Notes: generated by a model not told the origin, from the letters alone. 64,000 nucleotides of DNA from Paenibacillus sp. FSL H7-0357 (GCF_000758525.1 NZ_CP009241.1:2294001-2358000); one strand, 5' to 3'. Numbered from the stretch's first letter, positions 46,067 through 58,991 are shown. Program-made: numbers and translations.

Positions 46067-46912
46067 ATGATTATAGAGAAGATACTTAATAACAATGTGC
46101 TCTTAACCAAGAACCAGAAAGGCAAGGAAGTCATTGTGATGGGCAGGGGGATTTCCTTCAAAAAAGTAGCCGGCGACTATGTAGATCCGGAAAAGGTCGA
46201 TAAAATCTTTTTGCTGAACGAAAATCAATTCACGGCCAGACTGACTGAACTTCTGAATGACATTCCGGTGGCTCATCTGGAATTAGCCAATGAAATTGTC
46301 ACCTATGCGAATGGAGTTCTTGGTACAGAGCTTAGCGACAATCTCTATCTGACCCTGACAGATCATATCCATTTTGCTGTCCAACGTTTTGAAAAGGGGA
46401 TTGCACTGAAAAATGCGATGCTGTTTGAAATTAAACGTTTCTATAAGAAGGAATTCTCCATTGGGATGGATGCACTGAAGATCATTGAAAGGGCTACCGG
46501 ACTTTCGCTGGGCGAGGATGAAGCCGGGTTTATCGCGCTGCATCTGGTAAATGCCAGAATGGACGGCAGTGAAATGAAGTCGACGATCAAGATGACGGAA
46601 ATTGTCCAGAACATTCTGAATATCGTCACTTACCACTATAAGGTCGTTCTGGACGAGAGCTCACTGAATTATTCGCGGTTCCTTACACATTTGCAATATT
46701 TCTCCATGCGGGTATTGAAGAAGGAGAGTAGCAGCAGCGGTGAGGATTTTTTGTACAATCAGCTTAAGCAGACTTATGTGAAGGCGTTTGAATGCGCCAA
46801 CAAAATCAATGATTATCTGGAAAAGGCCTATAACCAAAGCTTAAGCAAGGATGAATACGTATATCTGACCATCCATATCCAGCGGGTAACGGAACGCAAC
46901 AATCTGGAGTAA
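46067..46912 (+). CDS. licT: BglG/LicT-family transcriptional antiterminator
   Basis: 281 residues: RNA-binding CAT domain (1-~57, MIIEKILNNNVLLTKNQKGKEVIVMGRGI) followed by two PTS regulation domains. PRD1 includes IPVAHLELANEI and LTLTDHIHFAVQRF; PRD2 includes FIALHLVNARM and the ending YVYLTIHIQRV, with the conserved histidines that are phosphorylated by HPr or the EII permease. It binds the RAT RNA folds at 45947 and 46954 to prevent termination when beta-glucosides are present. GGGGGG ribosome site near 46052. First gene of licT-bglP-bglH. Confidence 0.95.
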   Translation: MIIEKILNNNVLLTKNQKGKEVIVMGRGISFKKVAGDYVDPEKVDKIFLLNENQFTARLTELLNDIPVAHLELANEIVTYANGVLGTELSDNLYLTLTDHIHFAVQRFEKGIALKNAMLFEIKRFYKKEFSIGMDALKIIERATGLSLGEDEAGFIALHLVNARMDGSEMKSTIKMTEIVQNILNIVTYHYKVVLDESSLNYSRFLTHLQYFSMRVLKKESSSSGEDFLYNQLKQTYVKAFECANKINDYLEKAYNQSLSKDEYVYLTIHIQRVTERNNLE

Positions 46913-46953
46913 AGCTTGGGTTGAAAGTGAAAATAAAATAGTGATCATCTGAC

Positions 46954-48990
<2,037 letters not shown>

Positions 48991-49005
48991 AAAAGAGGAG
49001 ATTAA

Positions 49006-50466
<1,461 letters not shown>

Positions 50467-50519
50467 GACTCGGGAGTAATAATGTGAGTTGCTTCTCACA
50501 AGCAATAATTATGGATCAT

Positions 50520-50568
50520 AAAGAAGAGGTTCCCTCAGCCGTCACTGGCGAAAGGGAACCTCTTCTTG
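50520..50568 (+). terminator. Bidirectional stem-loop between bglH and HD-GYP gene
   Basis: A perfect 15-base inverted repeat: AAGAAGAGGTTCCCT at 50521 and AGGGAACCTCTTCTT at 50553. T-runs are short on both sides, so termination strength is uncertain, but its place between convergent genes fits. Confidence 0.65.
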
Positions 50569-50594
50569 CGTGGGAATATCTAAACCGAAGTGAA

Positions 50595-51635
50595 CTATTC
50601 CATATAAATTTCAACCACCGTGATTTTGCGTTCGCGGGACAGGTCAAGGAATATGCCTTCGCTTTGCACAAGCGGACGGAAAACATCCAGCGGATTGTTC
50701 ATGACAATGACACCCATGTCTCCCGTGCTCAGCAGTACGCGTTTACCGATGAAATTAGGCATTAAATGCTGGATAAAGGCTTGTACAGGTCTGCCGTTTA
50801 GCTTGCCGAAGCTGAGATTATTGATTTCACGCAGCACAGAGATCAGTTCTTGCTTGGATTGATAAACACGGTGTGTGGTCATTGCACTGTAGATATCAGC
50901 TACGGCAGCAATCTGGGCATAAGGGTGGATGTCTGATTTCGTAAGGTTGTTGGGGTACCCGGAGCCGTCTTCACGCTCATGGTGCTGCAGGGCAACCAAC
51001 GCGGTATGAGGATCGTTCATGGAGCTGCGGATGATTTCGTGACCGTAAATCGTATGTAATTTGACTTGATCGAACTCCTCCGGGGACAGCTTGCCCGGCT
51101 TATTCAGAATGGAGGGGGAGATCCGGCATTTTCCGATATCGATCAAGTATCCGGCCCGGCCAATTTCGTAGCACTCTTTCTTGGAATACCCCAGCCATGA
51201 GGAGATATAATAAGAAAGCATGCCCACCTGAAGTGAATGGTTATAAGTGTAATTATCATCCCGGTTCAGCAGAAGCAGCAGAGAGACTACATCCTTGTGT
51301 TTATCCAAGGAGTTCAGTGACGGCTGGAGAATATCGTCCACTACGGTTTGATTAAAGCTCCCTTTGGTTAACGCTTCCATATATACCGATTCAAAGCCTT
51401 CAATACTTGTATCAAAGTTGGCAGCTACGGCTTGAATGATGGAGGATCTGCTGGTTGGGACCGGTGTTATGTGTGCCTCCTCGATATCAACATAATCAAC
51501 GCCATGCTGTATCAGCTTGGCTATCTCCTCGATCTGGAGAGATGATCCTTTAGGTAGTACATGCAGCCCTCTTGAATTAAAAGTGTCCATCCGCAGGCAA
51601 TCACCCGGTTTAAGATCCATGACGTGTACTTTCAA
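50595..51635 (-). CDS. HD-GYP-like protein lacking the HD histidine
   Basis: About 346 residues. TTG 51635 (MKVHVMDLKPGDCL) is preferred over GTG 51647, because AAGGTGG is then eight bases upstream and the N-terminus aligns with the paralogue at 55073. An N-terminal domain (~1-110) precedes an HD-GYP phosphodiesterase domain, which normally degrades cyclic di-GMP. Here the metal-binding HD is replaced: AGYLIDIGKCRI instead of LLHDIGK. The later HHEREDGSGYP, the helix His (YNHSLQVGML) and VADIYSAM remain. It may be inactive, or act as a c-di-GMP sensor. The paralogue four genes away is intact. Confidence 0.88.
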   Translation of the reverse strand: MKVHVMDLKPGDCLRMDTFNSRGLHVLPKGSSLQIEEIAKLIQHGVDYVDIEEAHITPVPTSRSSIIQAVAANFDTSIEGFESVYMEALTKGSFNQTVVDDILQPSLNSLDKHKDVVSLLLLLNRDDNYTYNHSLQVGMLSYYISSWLGYSKKECYEIGRAGYLIDIGKCRISPSILNKPGKLSPEEFDQVKLHTIYGHEIIRSSMNDPHTALVALQHHEREDGSGYPNNLTKSDIHPYAQIAAVADIYSAMTTHRVYQSKQELISVLREINNLSFGKLNGRPVQAFIQHLMPNFIGKRVLLSTGDMGVIVMNNPLDVFRPLVQSEGIFLDLSRERKITVVEIYME

Positions 51636-51714
51636 TGAATATGCCACCTTACATTAGCTATTTTTTCCAGCATAGCAACAAAGTCGGGAATATTCAATGG
51701 TTTTGAATTACAGG

Positions 51715-52428
51715 TTAATCTATCTGGTATTTCTGTGCTTTTAGGTCAGAGCCGAGCCACTGTTCTCCTGATTCATTGATGTCCTTTTTCCACACCGGAA
51801 CGGAGGATTTAAGCTTCTCGATGGCGTAGCGGCTCGCTTCGTAACAGACATCCCTATGCGCCGCTGACACCGCAATAATAACGCTGGCTTCCTTAAGGCC
51901 TACGAGTCCTATCCGGTGCGCAATGGCGCAGCGGGCGTTCCAGCGTTCCTGAACCCCCTTGCCGATTTCCTGCAGCTTGCCCAGCGCCATCGGGATGTAA
52001 GCCTCATAATGAAGTGCTGTTGTCCGCTGGTCTCCGGTCATCTCACGCGTAGTTCCGACGAAGACTAAGGAAGCTCCATGATCACTGTCAAGGACTTTAT
52101 CCAGAAGAGCTTCTGCATTCAGCGGCAGATCGGTAATACTGAACAGACCATCTTCGGTCTCGCTCGTTGAGGGTTCGGCTTCTCCTCCGGAAACGGGAGG
52201 AATCAGGGCGACTTCGGAGGTTTCGGAGATCTCAGTATCATCAGGAGCGTATTCATGGTCAACAGCTACCAAAGAAACGCTGATCTGTGCCGCCGCATCA
52301 GGGTAGGAGGCAGAGAGAAGCTCCTTTAAACGGCCCGCAGTTACGGAGTTATCGTGAATGTGAAAAGACAGGGTAGAAGAGCCGATTACCTCAGCCAGCC
52401 CGGCAAACAGACGTATAGTTATATGCAT
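51715..52428 (-). CDS. Molybdopterin synthase MoaD-MoaE fusion
   Basis: 237 residues. Residues 1-82 form a ubiquitin-like MoaD (MHITIRLFAGLAEVIG…VALIPPVSGG) ending in Gly81-Gly82. An acidic Ser/Thr/Glu linker (~83-95) leads to a full MoaE domain (~96-237) with GASLVFVGTTRE, HRIGLVGLKEASVIIAVSAAHRD and KSSVPVWKKD. Molybdopterin synthase converts cPMP to molybdopterin. MoaD normally works with a free C-terminal thiocarboxylated glycine, so a fused form implies cleavage after the diglycine or an unusual mechanism. No other Mo-cofactor gene is next to it. Confidence 0.93.
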   Translation of the reverse strand: MHITIRLFAGLAEVIGSSTLSFHIHDNSVTAGRLKELLSASYPDAAAQISVSLVAVDHEYAPDDTEISETSEVALIPPVSGGEAEPSTSETEDGLFSITDLPLNAEALLDKVLDSDHGASLVFVGTTREMTGDQRTTALHYEAYIPMALGKLQEIGKGVQERWNARCAIAHRIGLVGLKEASVIIAVSAAHRDVCYEASRYAIEKLKSSVPVWKKDINESGEQWLGSDLKAQKYQID

Positions 52429-52564
52429 GGTTTATTCACCTCTTAGGTTCTGATAATGATTCAAATATACCATATTAGCCCTGAAAATGTTATGCTAGGT
52501 CTTATAAGATGAGACACCTGCGCTACATTCAGAACGGCTAAACAGGTGGGAGGGATAGAAGCTG

Positions 52565-54016
52565 ATGGAATCCGCGCCGCAAAGATTGACCATATTTCAT
52601 ACGAATGATATACATAGCCACTTCGAAATGATGAGTCCGATTGCTGCGCAGATAGAACTTCTAAAGGCTGAGGCAGGCGAAGATCCCGTGTTGCTCGTGG
52701 ATATCGGGGATCATATGGACCGGGCAGCTGTGGAAACCGAAGGTACTATGGGCCAGGCGAACATTGATATTCTTAACTTGACCGGATACGACGCTGTCAC
52801 CATCGGTAACAACGAAGGACTGACCTTCTCGCAGGGAGATGCGCAAGAGACATTGTCTGCGATATTTACCGGCTTACAGTGCCCGGTGGTGTGCTGCAAT
52901 TTCCTGGATTCGTCGACAGGAGAACCTCCTCACTGGATCAAACGCCATACGATTGTAGAGAAGGAAGGCATCAGAATCGGGATTACGGGAGCTACGGCAG
53001 CTTTCACTTCCTTCTATTCCTTGATGGGCTGGGATGTCATGGACCCTGAGGAGGCGCTGCGTGAGGAGTGCCGTCTTCTGGCCCCGCAGGTCGACCTTGT
53101 CATTATTCTCTCTCACCTTGGCCTGCCTGCAGACCGGGCGCTGGCGGAGAAGCTGGAAGGTGTGCATGCGATCCTCGGCGGACACACGCATCATATGCTG
53201 GAAACGCCGCTCCTCATTAACGGGACCGCCGTATGTGGTGCGGGGAAATTCGGCCGCTATGTAGGAAGTCTTGTGTTTGAACGGACAGCGCCTGGAGATT
53301 CGTTCAAGTTCTTGAACGGCGGATGCATTGCTGTTGATCCCAATCTGAGCGAGGATGTCATTGCTCCTGCCGTGAAGATGAATTTGCAGCGTGGTCTTGA
53401 AGTGCTGGAGGAAACGGTGGCGATCAGTGACCGCGAGCTGCCGCTGGATCAGCAGGGCGAATCACCCTTTGGCAATCTGCTGGCGCAGGCGGTGCGGCGT
53501 TTCACAGGCAGTCCGATCTCATTAGTCAATACCGGACAGCTGCTCGGGCCGCTTCCGAAGGGGAATATCACTGCAGGGATGCTTCATGCGCTCTGTCCCT
53601 CACCGATTAATCCTTGTACTATCAAGCTTGCCGGCAAAGATATCCGCACGGCGCTTGAACAGAGCCTGTCAGATGAGTTCTGCAATAAGGCAATCTTCGG
53701 TTATGGTTTCCGGGGGAACGTGCTGGGAAGCCTGGCTGTGGATGGATTAAAAATCTTGTACGATCCGGCGGTCATGCCTTATGATAACGATATTGCCATT
53801 TTTGTCGATGGAGAACCGCTGGAGGAAAGCCGGGAATATGAAGTAGGGACTTTGGACATGTTCACTTTTCGGAGCGGATATGAGAGTATCGCTAACGGGC
53901 GTGATACAGTGTATCTGCTGCCACATTTTCTGCGCGATCTGTTACGGATGGAGCTGCAGCGTCCGGAAAGTCTTGAGGAATGTATGCTCGTCCGCTGGGA
54001 GAGCAGAGCGACTTAA
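52565..54016 (+). CDS. yunD: Metallophosphoesterase/5'-nucleotidase, YunD-like
   Basis: 483 residues with GGGAGGG upstream of ATG. A calcineurin-like metallophosphatase domain carries HTNDIHSHFE, LLVDIGDHMDR, TIGNNEG, VIILSHLG and LGGHTHH, together forming the two-metal site. A 5'-nucleotidase C-terminal domain (~280-483) includes SPFGNLLAQAVRR. No signal peptide, so unlike secreted 5'-nucleotidases it is probably cytoplasmic, as in Bacillus YunD. The GNNE motif replaces the more common GNHE, which is a YunD-type feature. Divergent from moaDE. Confidence 0.9.
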   Translation: MESAPQRLTIFHTNDIHSHFEMMSPIAAQIELLKAEAGEDPVLLVDIGDHMDRAAVETEGTMGQANIDILNLTGYDAVTIGNNEGLTFSQGDAQETLSAIFTGLQCPVVCCNFLDSSTGEPPHWIKRHTIVEKEGIRIGITGATAAFTSFYSLMGWDVMDPEEALREECRLLAPQVDLVIILSHLGLPADRALAEKLEGVHAILGGHTHHMLETPLLINGTAVCGAGKFGRYVGSLVFERTAPGDSFKFLNGGCIAVDPNLSEDVIAPAVKMNLQRGLEVLEETVAISDRELPLDQQGESPFGNLLAQAVRRFTGSPISLVNTGQLLGPLPKGNITAGMLHALCPSPINPCTIKLAGKDIRTALEQSLSDEFCNKAIFGYGFRGNVLGSLAVDGLKILYDPAVMPYDNDIAIFVDGEPLEESREYEVGTLDMFTFRSGYESIANGRDTVYLLPHFLRDLLRMELQRPESLEECMLVRWESRAT

Positions 54017-54095
54017 TGTGGCACCACCTACATATGTAAAAATCTAGAGCAACAAGCTGCAACAAGTTTCATATGTTCAAGAACAGGAGGCTAAG

Positions 54096-54923
54096 ATGGA
54101 TACTATTACAGCAATTATTCTGGCTATTGTAGAGGGGATTACGGAGTTTATTCCGGTTTCATCGACAGGCCACATGATTCTTACCACGAAACTATTAGGC
54201 TATAACGAGCAAGAGCCGATAATGAAGACATACGAAATTGTCATTCAGCTCGGTGCGATTCTGGCCATTGCGCTGGTCTACCGCCAGCGGGTTCTGAATT
54301 TGCTGGGGATCGGACGCAGCCGTCAAGGCAGAGGCGGTGTGATGCCTGCTTCACGTCTCAATCTGGTGCACATCATTCTCGGAATTGCTCCGGCGCTGGC
54401 CGTGGCATTTTTTGCCCGTGACTTTATCAAGGGGCTTTTCGGGGCTACGACGGTGTTATGGGCACTGGTCGCCGGCGGGATTCTAATGATCGTTGCAGAA
54501 TGGGTGAACAAACGCAAGATCCGTGTAACTGCGCATGAGCTTGATGATCTATCTTACGGGCAGGCGCTGGCTATCGGCATGTATCAGATTATTTCCGTAC
54601 TCTGGCCCGGCTTCTCCCGCTCCGGATCTACAATCTCAGGCGGTATGCTGAGCGGTGTCAGCTATAAGGCTTCGGCGGATTTTTCCTTCCTCATCGCCAT
54701 TCCGATTATGTGTGCGGCTTCGGGTTATGAGCTGCTGGATTCGTACAAGTATTTTACAAGTGATACCATCTGGGATTTTGCCATTGGATTCGTAATTTCA
54801 TTTATAGTCGCTTATGTGGTCGTAATCCTGTTTATGAAGCTGATTCAAAAGATCAGACCGACGCACTTTGCGATCTACCGGTTTATCCTGGCAGCTGTTT
54901 TCTGGCTGTTTATTATGCGTTAA
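54096..54923 (+). CDS. uppP: Undecaprenyl-diphosphatase UppP (BacA)
   Basis: 275 residues, multi-pass membrane protein. The active-site motifs are clear: AIVEGITEFIPVSSTGHMILT at residues 9-29 and LWPGFSRSGSTISGGMLSGV near 168-187. It dephosphorylates undecaprenyl pyrophosphate to recycle the lipid carrier for peptidoglycan and other wall polymers; overproduction gives bacitracin resistance. ACAGGAGG lies upstream of ATG. Encoded alone, 80 bases after yunD. Confidence 0.96.
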   Translation: MDTITAIILAIVEGITEFIPVSSTGHMILTTKLLGYNEQEPIMKTYEIVIQLGAILAIALVYRQRVLNLLGIGRSRQGRGGVMPASRLNLVHIILGIAPALAVAFFARDFIKGLFGATTVLWALVAGGILMIVAEWVNKRKIRVTAHELDDLSYGQALAIGMYQIISVLWPGFSRSGSTISGGMLSGVSYKASADFSFLIAIPIMCAASGYELLDSYKYFTSDTIWDFAIGFVISFIVAYVVVILFMKLIQKIRPTHFAIYRFILAAVFWLFIMR

Positions 54924-55072
54924 TCTCCAAAAACTTGGTACCGGCAAGGATGTAACCGTTCATCACAAATTTCTTGCCGGATCGCTCAAGGCAACGGTAT
55001 AGACACAGCGTGTTGACCCTAGGATTTTGAAACAGAATAGTAATTTACCGTTAAAGGCAGGAGTGAGCCAAG

Positions 55073-56176
55073 GTGCGTTTAGTATCCGTGAATCGGCTTC
55101 AGGCGGGAATGAAGCTGGGTAAAAAAATTTATAATGATGAAGGACTTGTTCTGTTAGCGGACGGAATAGAACTTACGGATGCCTTAATTAAGCGGCTGGC
55201 AAGGATCGACATCGGCTATATTTATATAGAGGATGCCATCACGGAAGATATCGTAATTACTGGAATGCTGCATGATGAGACGCGCAATCAGGCGCTGAAG
55301 GTCATTAGGAGCCAGTTTCAGGATATGTCCGGTGCTTCCGGCATAACTAAAGGCTTCTATCATCTCGACAAAAAATTCTCCAAGATGATGGACTCCATTC
55401 TGGAAGACATGTCATCACTGGAGGACCCGATGATTATGCTGGCGGATATGCATACAGCTGACAACTATCTGTATGTCCATTCGCTTAATGTCTGTCTGTA
55501 TACGCTGGTGCTTGGAATTGCCCATGGCTACAGCAAAGAGGAGCTGCGGGTAATTGGGCTGGGCTCGCTGCTGCATGACATTGGCAAAACGCAGATTCCG
55601 GTCAAAATCATCCAGAAGCCGGGGATGCTCAGCGACGAGGAATTCCGCCATATGCAGGCTCACACTGAAATTGGATACCGGATTCTCAAGGATGAGCCGA
55701 ATATCCCGCTGCTCGCGGCGCATTGTGCCCTGCAGCATCATGAACGTATCGACGGCTCCGGCTACCCCCGCGGGCTGACCGGTCTGCAAATCCATGAATA
55801 TGCCAAGTGGCTGGGGATAGCCGATTCCTACGATGCCATGACCTCGAACCGGATCTATAAAAAAGCGATGCTGCCGCATCAGGCGGTAGAGGCGCTGTAT
55901 GTCGGATCAGGGACATTGTATGAGCAAAACCAGCTGGAGCTGTTCAGAGACCGTGTAGCGATCTACCCGCTTGGGCTCACAGTGAAGCTGAGCACCGGTG
56001 AGAGCGGCGTCGTGGTCAAAATTGATCCCAGTATCCCCCACAGGCCGGTTGTGCGGGTATTTGCCGGCCCCGAAGGTGAGACGGTTATTCCCTTTGAACG
56101 GGATCTTGGCAGAGCACTTTCCGTTGTGATCGTCGGCGTGTCAGATGAGGATCAATCTATGGTGAAGGTGACCTAA
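55073..56176 (+). CDS. HD-GYP domain protein, probable c-di-GMP phosphodiesterase
   Basis: 367 residues from GTG with AGGAG upstream. N-terminal domain (~1-120, MRLVSVNRLQAGMKLGKKIYNDEGLVLL) as in the paralogue at 50595, then an intact HD-GYP domain: YVHSLNVCLYTLVLG, GLGSLLHDIGKTQIP, HTEIGYRIL, LQHHERIDGSGYPRGL and GIADSYDAMTSNR. All metal and GYP residues are present. A C-terminal ~80-residue beta domain (GLTVKLSTGESGVVVKIDPSIPHRPVVRVF) ends the protein. No membrane segment, so cytosolic. Two-component receiver domains are absent; how it is switched is unclear. Confidence 0.92.
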   Translation: MRLVSVNRLQAGMKLGKKIYNDEGLVLLADGIELTDALIKRLARIDIGYIYIEDAITEDIVITGMLHDETRNQALKVIRSQFQDMSGASGITKGFYHLDKKFSKMMDSILEDMSSLEDPMIMLADMHTADNYLYVHSLNVCLYTLVLGIAHGYSKEELRVIGLGSLLHDIGKTQIPVKIIQKPGMLSDEEFRHMQAHTEIGYRILKDEPNIPLLAAHCALQHHERIDGSGYPRGLTGLQIHEYAKWLGIADSYDAMTSNRIYKKAMLPHQAVEALYVGSGTLYEQNQLELFRDRVAIYPLGLTVKLSTGESGVVVKIDPSIPHRPVVRVFAGPEGETVIPFERDLGRALSVVIVGVSDEDQSMVKVT

Positions 56177-56224
56177 TTGATGTTGGCGGCAGGGAGATAT
56201 CTATTCGGCTCCCCTGCCGTTTCG

Positions 56225-56287
56225 CAGCGAGGGAAGAAAGCAGGGTACGCAGCGGTGCGGCCTGCTTTCTTCCCCGCTGTTTTTTAT
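56225..56287 (+). terminator. Strong terminator after HD-GYP gene
   Basis: GGGAAGAAAGCAGG (56231-56244) pairs with CCTGCTTTCTTCCC (56261-56274). Outer CAGCG/CGCTG extends the stem, followed by TTTTTTAT. Confidence 0.92.
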
Positions 56288-56328
56288 ACTCTTCCTAAGG
56301 AAAGGTTCCCCGGGCCGCAACAAATGGA

Positions 56329-56378
56329 TCTGGCAATTACACCGCTTGGAGCGGCATAATTGCCAGAAAGTGCAGTTT
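56329..56378 (+). terminator. Second stem-loop before yfkAB
   Basis: TCTGGCAATTA pairs with TAATTGCCAGA, with inner CCGC/GCGG. TTTTTTT follows ten bases later, interrupted by AAGTGCAG. Terminator or leader hairpin. Confidence 0.5.
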
Positions 56379-56474
56379 TTTTGCTGCTCGTGGTATGATA
56401 TAGGTTAAGTCAACGTTCTTTTTGATTTATTTTGGGTTAATAATAAGGAATACGCACTAAAGGAGCAATAAGAA

Positions 56475-57611
56475 ATGAGTATATTAGAACCATCCTCCAC
56501 AACTGTCCGTGAACTGTCGCCGAGCTTCGATCCATGGGATCCGATTACTTCACTGCGCAAGCATGGACGGCATGTATTGACCAGTGTGGAGATGACGGTT
56601 ACCAATCTATGCAACATGCGATGTGAACATTGTGCGGTTGGCGACAGCCTGACGATGAAAGAAGGAGAAATGCTGCCTCTGAAGAATATGCTGGACCGCC
56701 TGGAGCAGGTAGAACATCTGCAAACGATCAGTATTACCGGCGGGGAGCCGATGTTCCGCGCATCGACTGTAGAGAATATCATCGTGCCGCTGCTGAAATA
56801 TGCCCGTGAGCGGGGCATACGTTCGCAGATCAACTCCAATCTGACTATGCCCTACGCCCGTTACGAGCAACTGCTGCCGTATCTGGACGTGATGCATATT
56901 TCATTCAATTATGTGAACGGAGACGACTTCCATGAGGTAGGCTTCGCCAACAGCGGTCATCCGGTGTCACGTGAAGCGGCGTATCGTTTATATGACACGA
57001 TGCTTGAGAATTCACGGCGGCTCAGTGAAGACGGTATGCTGATCTCAGCAGAATCTATGATTAACTACCGTACACACACCAAGCTGCCTGAAATTCATAA
57101 GCTGATTGGCGATATGGGTGCAAGACGGCATGAGGTGCATCCGATGTACGCTTCCAGCTTTGCCTCTTCGCTCCCTGTGCTGTCTCTGAAGGAAATGGGT
57201 GATGCCATTCATTCCCTGCTGGATCACCGCGATCCGGAGATGTGGATGCTGTTTGGCACTCTGCCGTTTTTTGCCTGCAGCTTCCTGGAACAGGATCAGA
57301 AGCTGCTGCGCAGATTGCGTACCGAGAAGAATGTGACGCTGCGCAATGATCCGGACGGAAGAAACCGTGTGAATGTAAATTTATTTACAGGTGATGTCTT
57401 TGTCACGGATTTTGCCGATATTTCTGCCTTTGGCAACATCAGTACCAGCAAGCTGGATGACATTTTCGCCGAGTGGCAGACTAAGCATCCGCTTAATCAG
57501 AAAGTGAATTGCCACTGTGATGAAGCTGGCTGCTGCGGGCCCAACCTTTTGGTGGCCGATATGTATTATCCAGAGGTAGATTTCAAATCAAGGAAAGCGA
57601 TCACTCTGTAG
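56475..57611 (+). CDS. yfkAB: Radical SAM protein YfkAB
   Basis: 378 residues. The radical-SAM cluster motif is CNMRCEHC, with Cys46, Cys50 and Cys53 (CxxxCxxC), followed by TISITGGEP. The C-terminal HCDEAGCCGPNLLVADMYY segment is the extra cysteine-containing domain of YfkAB-type proteins. Length is normal. It would cleave S-adenosylmethionine to start a radical reaction on an unknown substrate. AAAGGAG upstream of ATG. The CNNM gene follows after 18 bases, so both are probably co-transcribed. Confidence 0.9.
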   Translation: MSILEPSSTTVRELSPSFDPWDPITSLRKHGRHVLTSVEMTVTNLCNMRCEHCAVGDSLTMKEGEMLPLKNMLDRLEQVEHLQTISITGGEPMFRASTVENIIVPLLKYARERGIRSQINSNLTMPYARYEQLLPYLDVMHISFNYVNGDDFHEVGFANSGHPVSREAAYRLYDTMLENSRRLSEDGMLISAESMINYRTHTKLPEIHKLIGDMGARRHEVHPMYASSFASSLPVLSLKEMGDAIHSLLDHRDPEMWMLFGTLPFFACSFLEQDQKLLRRLRTEKNVTLRNDPDGRNRVNVNLFTGDVFVTDFADISAFGNISTSKLDDIFAEWQTKHPLNQKVNCHCDEAGCCGPNLLVADMYYPEVDFKSRKAITL

Positions 57612-57629
57612 AAACGAGGCGTTGTTATA

Positions 57630-58991
57630 GTGGTGCATACGGAATTTGACATAGGAAGATTGCTGCTTAATCTTTTGCTGGTTCTGGTGCTTGTATTGTT
57701 GAATGGTATATTTGTAGCGGCGGAGTTCTCGCTGGTAAAGGTCAGACAGTCCCGTCTGACCCAGCTTGTCAGTGAAGGCAACAAGATGGCTGGATACGCG
57801 CTGAAGGTCAACAAAAAGCTCGATTCCTACCTGTCAGCGACCCAGTTCGGTATTACCCTCGCCTCATTGGGTCTAGGCTGGGTCGGTGAGCCGGCCATCT
57901 CAGAGCTGCTGGTTGAACCGCTAATGTTTCAGCTCGGCGTCACCGACCATACACTGATTTCCACTGTGTCTGTCGTTGTCGGGTTTTCCATTATTACATT
58001 TTTACATATTGTGCTGGGTGAGCTTGCTCCAAAGTCCCTGGCGATTCAAAAAACTGAAGGCTCCGCGCTGCTGCTCTCTGCACCGCTAATGTTCTTCTAT
58101 AACCTGTTTCTGCCCTTTATCTGGGTGCTGAATGCATCCGCCAATGCTCTTCTTAGACTGGTGGGGGTTGAACCGGCCAGTGAAGCCGAGGCGGCTCACT
58201 CGGAAGAGGAAATCCGGATTCTGATGAATCAGAGCGCCAAGAGCGGTGTCATTGATAAAGACGAGATGAAGCTGATGGATAACATTTTTGAATTCTCCGA
58301 TTTGCTGGCCCGTGAAGTTATGCTTCCGCGTACCGATATGGATGTGCTCTATAGCAATCTTACACTGGAAGAGAATATGCGGATCATTACGGAGACGAAA
58401 CATTCGCGTTATCCGGTTGCCAACGAGGATAAGGACCGGATTATCGGCTTCATCCACATTACCGACCTGTTGTTCGCACCTTTAGAACAGCAGAATGATC
58501 TGGCTTCACTGGTCCGCCCGATTCTGAACGTACCGGAGTCGATGGAGATCAGCCATGCACTGCGCCTGATGCAGAAGAACAAAGCCCAGCTTACGCTGGT
58601 TGTCGATGAATACGGCGGTACAGCCGGACTTCTGACCGCTGAGGAGATTCTTGAAGAAATTGTCGGCGATCTGCATGATGAATTCGAGGATGAGCGTCCG
58701 AGCGTCGAGCGCAATGGAGATTATATCTCAGTTGAGGGCCGGATGCTGATTGAGGATGTCAACGATCTTACGGGTGTGATTATTGAGGATGATGAGGTCG
58801 ATTCCATCGGCGGCTGGCTGTTCAAAGAGCTGGAGGGTAATCCGTCCAAGGGTAAGCGGATTGTTGTGGGCGATGTTACCTTTGAAGTAGAAGAATCCAC
58901 CCGGCTGCGGATTACAAGAATCAATATCCACCGGGAAAAGCCACTTGTCAATGAAGAGGATGATACCGGGACGGATGAAGAAAAGGAATAA
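57630..58991 (+). CDS. Hemolysin C/CorC-like CNNM transporter family protein
   Basis: 453 residues. The N-terminal DUF21/CNNM membrane domain (~1-200) has LNGIFVAAEFSLVKVRQSRL and FLHIVLGELAPKSLAIQ. Two CBS domains follow (~210-335; LPRTDMDVLYSNLTLEENM, TLVVDEYGGTAGLLTAEEILEEIVGDLHDEF) and a CorC_HlyC domain (~345-435; SVEGRMLIEDVNDLTG). Members are linked to magnesium or divalent cation export. The acidic C-terminus ends NEEDDTGTDEEKE. Starts at GTG 57630 or the adjacent GTG 57633; the ribosome site is weak (GAGG). Confidence 0.92.
   Translation: MVHTEFDIGRLLLNLLLVLVLVLLNGIFVAAEFSLVKVRQSRLTQLVSEGNKMAGYALKVNKKLDSYLSATQFGITLASLGLGWVGEPAISELLVEPLMFQLGVTDHTLISTVSVVVGFSIITFLHIVLGELAPKSLAIQKTEGSALLLSAPLMFFYNLFLPFIWVLNASANALLRLVGVEPASEAEAAHSEEEIRILMNQSAKSGVIDKDEMKLMDNIFEFSDLLAREVMLPRTDMDVLYSNLTLEENMRIITETKHSRYPVANEDKDRIIGFIHITDLLFAPLEQQNDLASLVRPILNVPESMEISHALRLMQKNKAQLTLVVDEYGGTAGLLTAEEILEEIVGDLHDEFEDERPSVERNGDYISVEGRMLIEDVNDLTGVIIEDDEVDSIGGWLFKELEGNPSKGKRIVVGDVTFEVEESTRLRITRINIHREKPLVNEEDDTGTDEEKE

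Noticed and set aside
54950..55030. Possible c-di-GMP riboswitch before the HD-GYP gene
   Set aside because: There is a CCGGCAAG/CTTGCCGG hairpin, but the conserved GEMM core and tetraloop receptor are not recognisable.
56177..56359. 60-codon frame after the HD-GYP gene
   Set aside because: It runs straight through a strong terminator hairpin and resembles no protein family.
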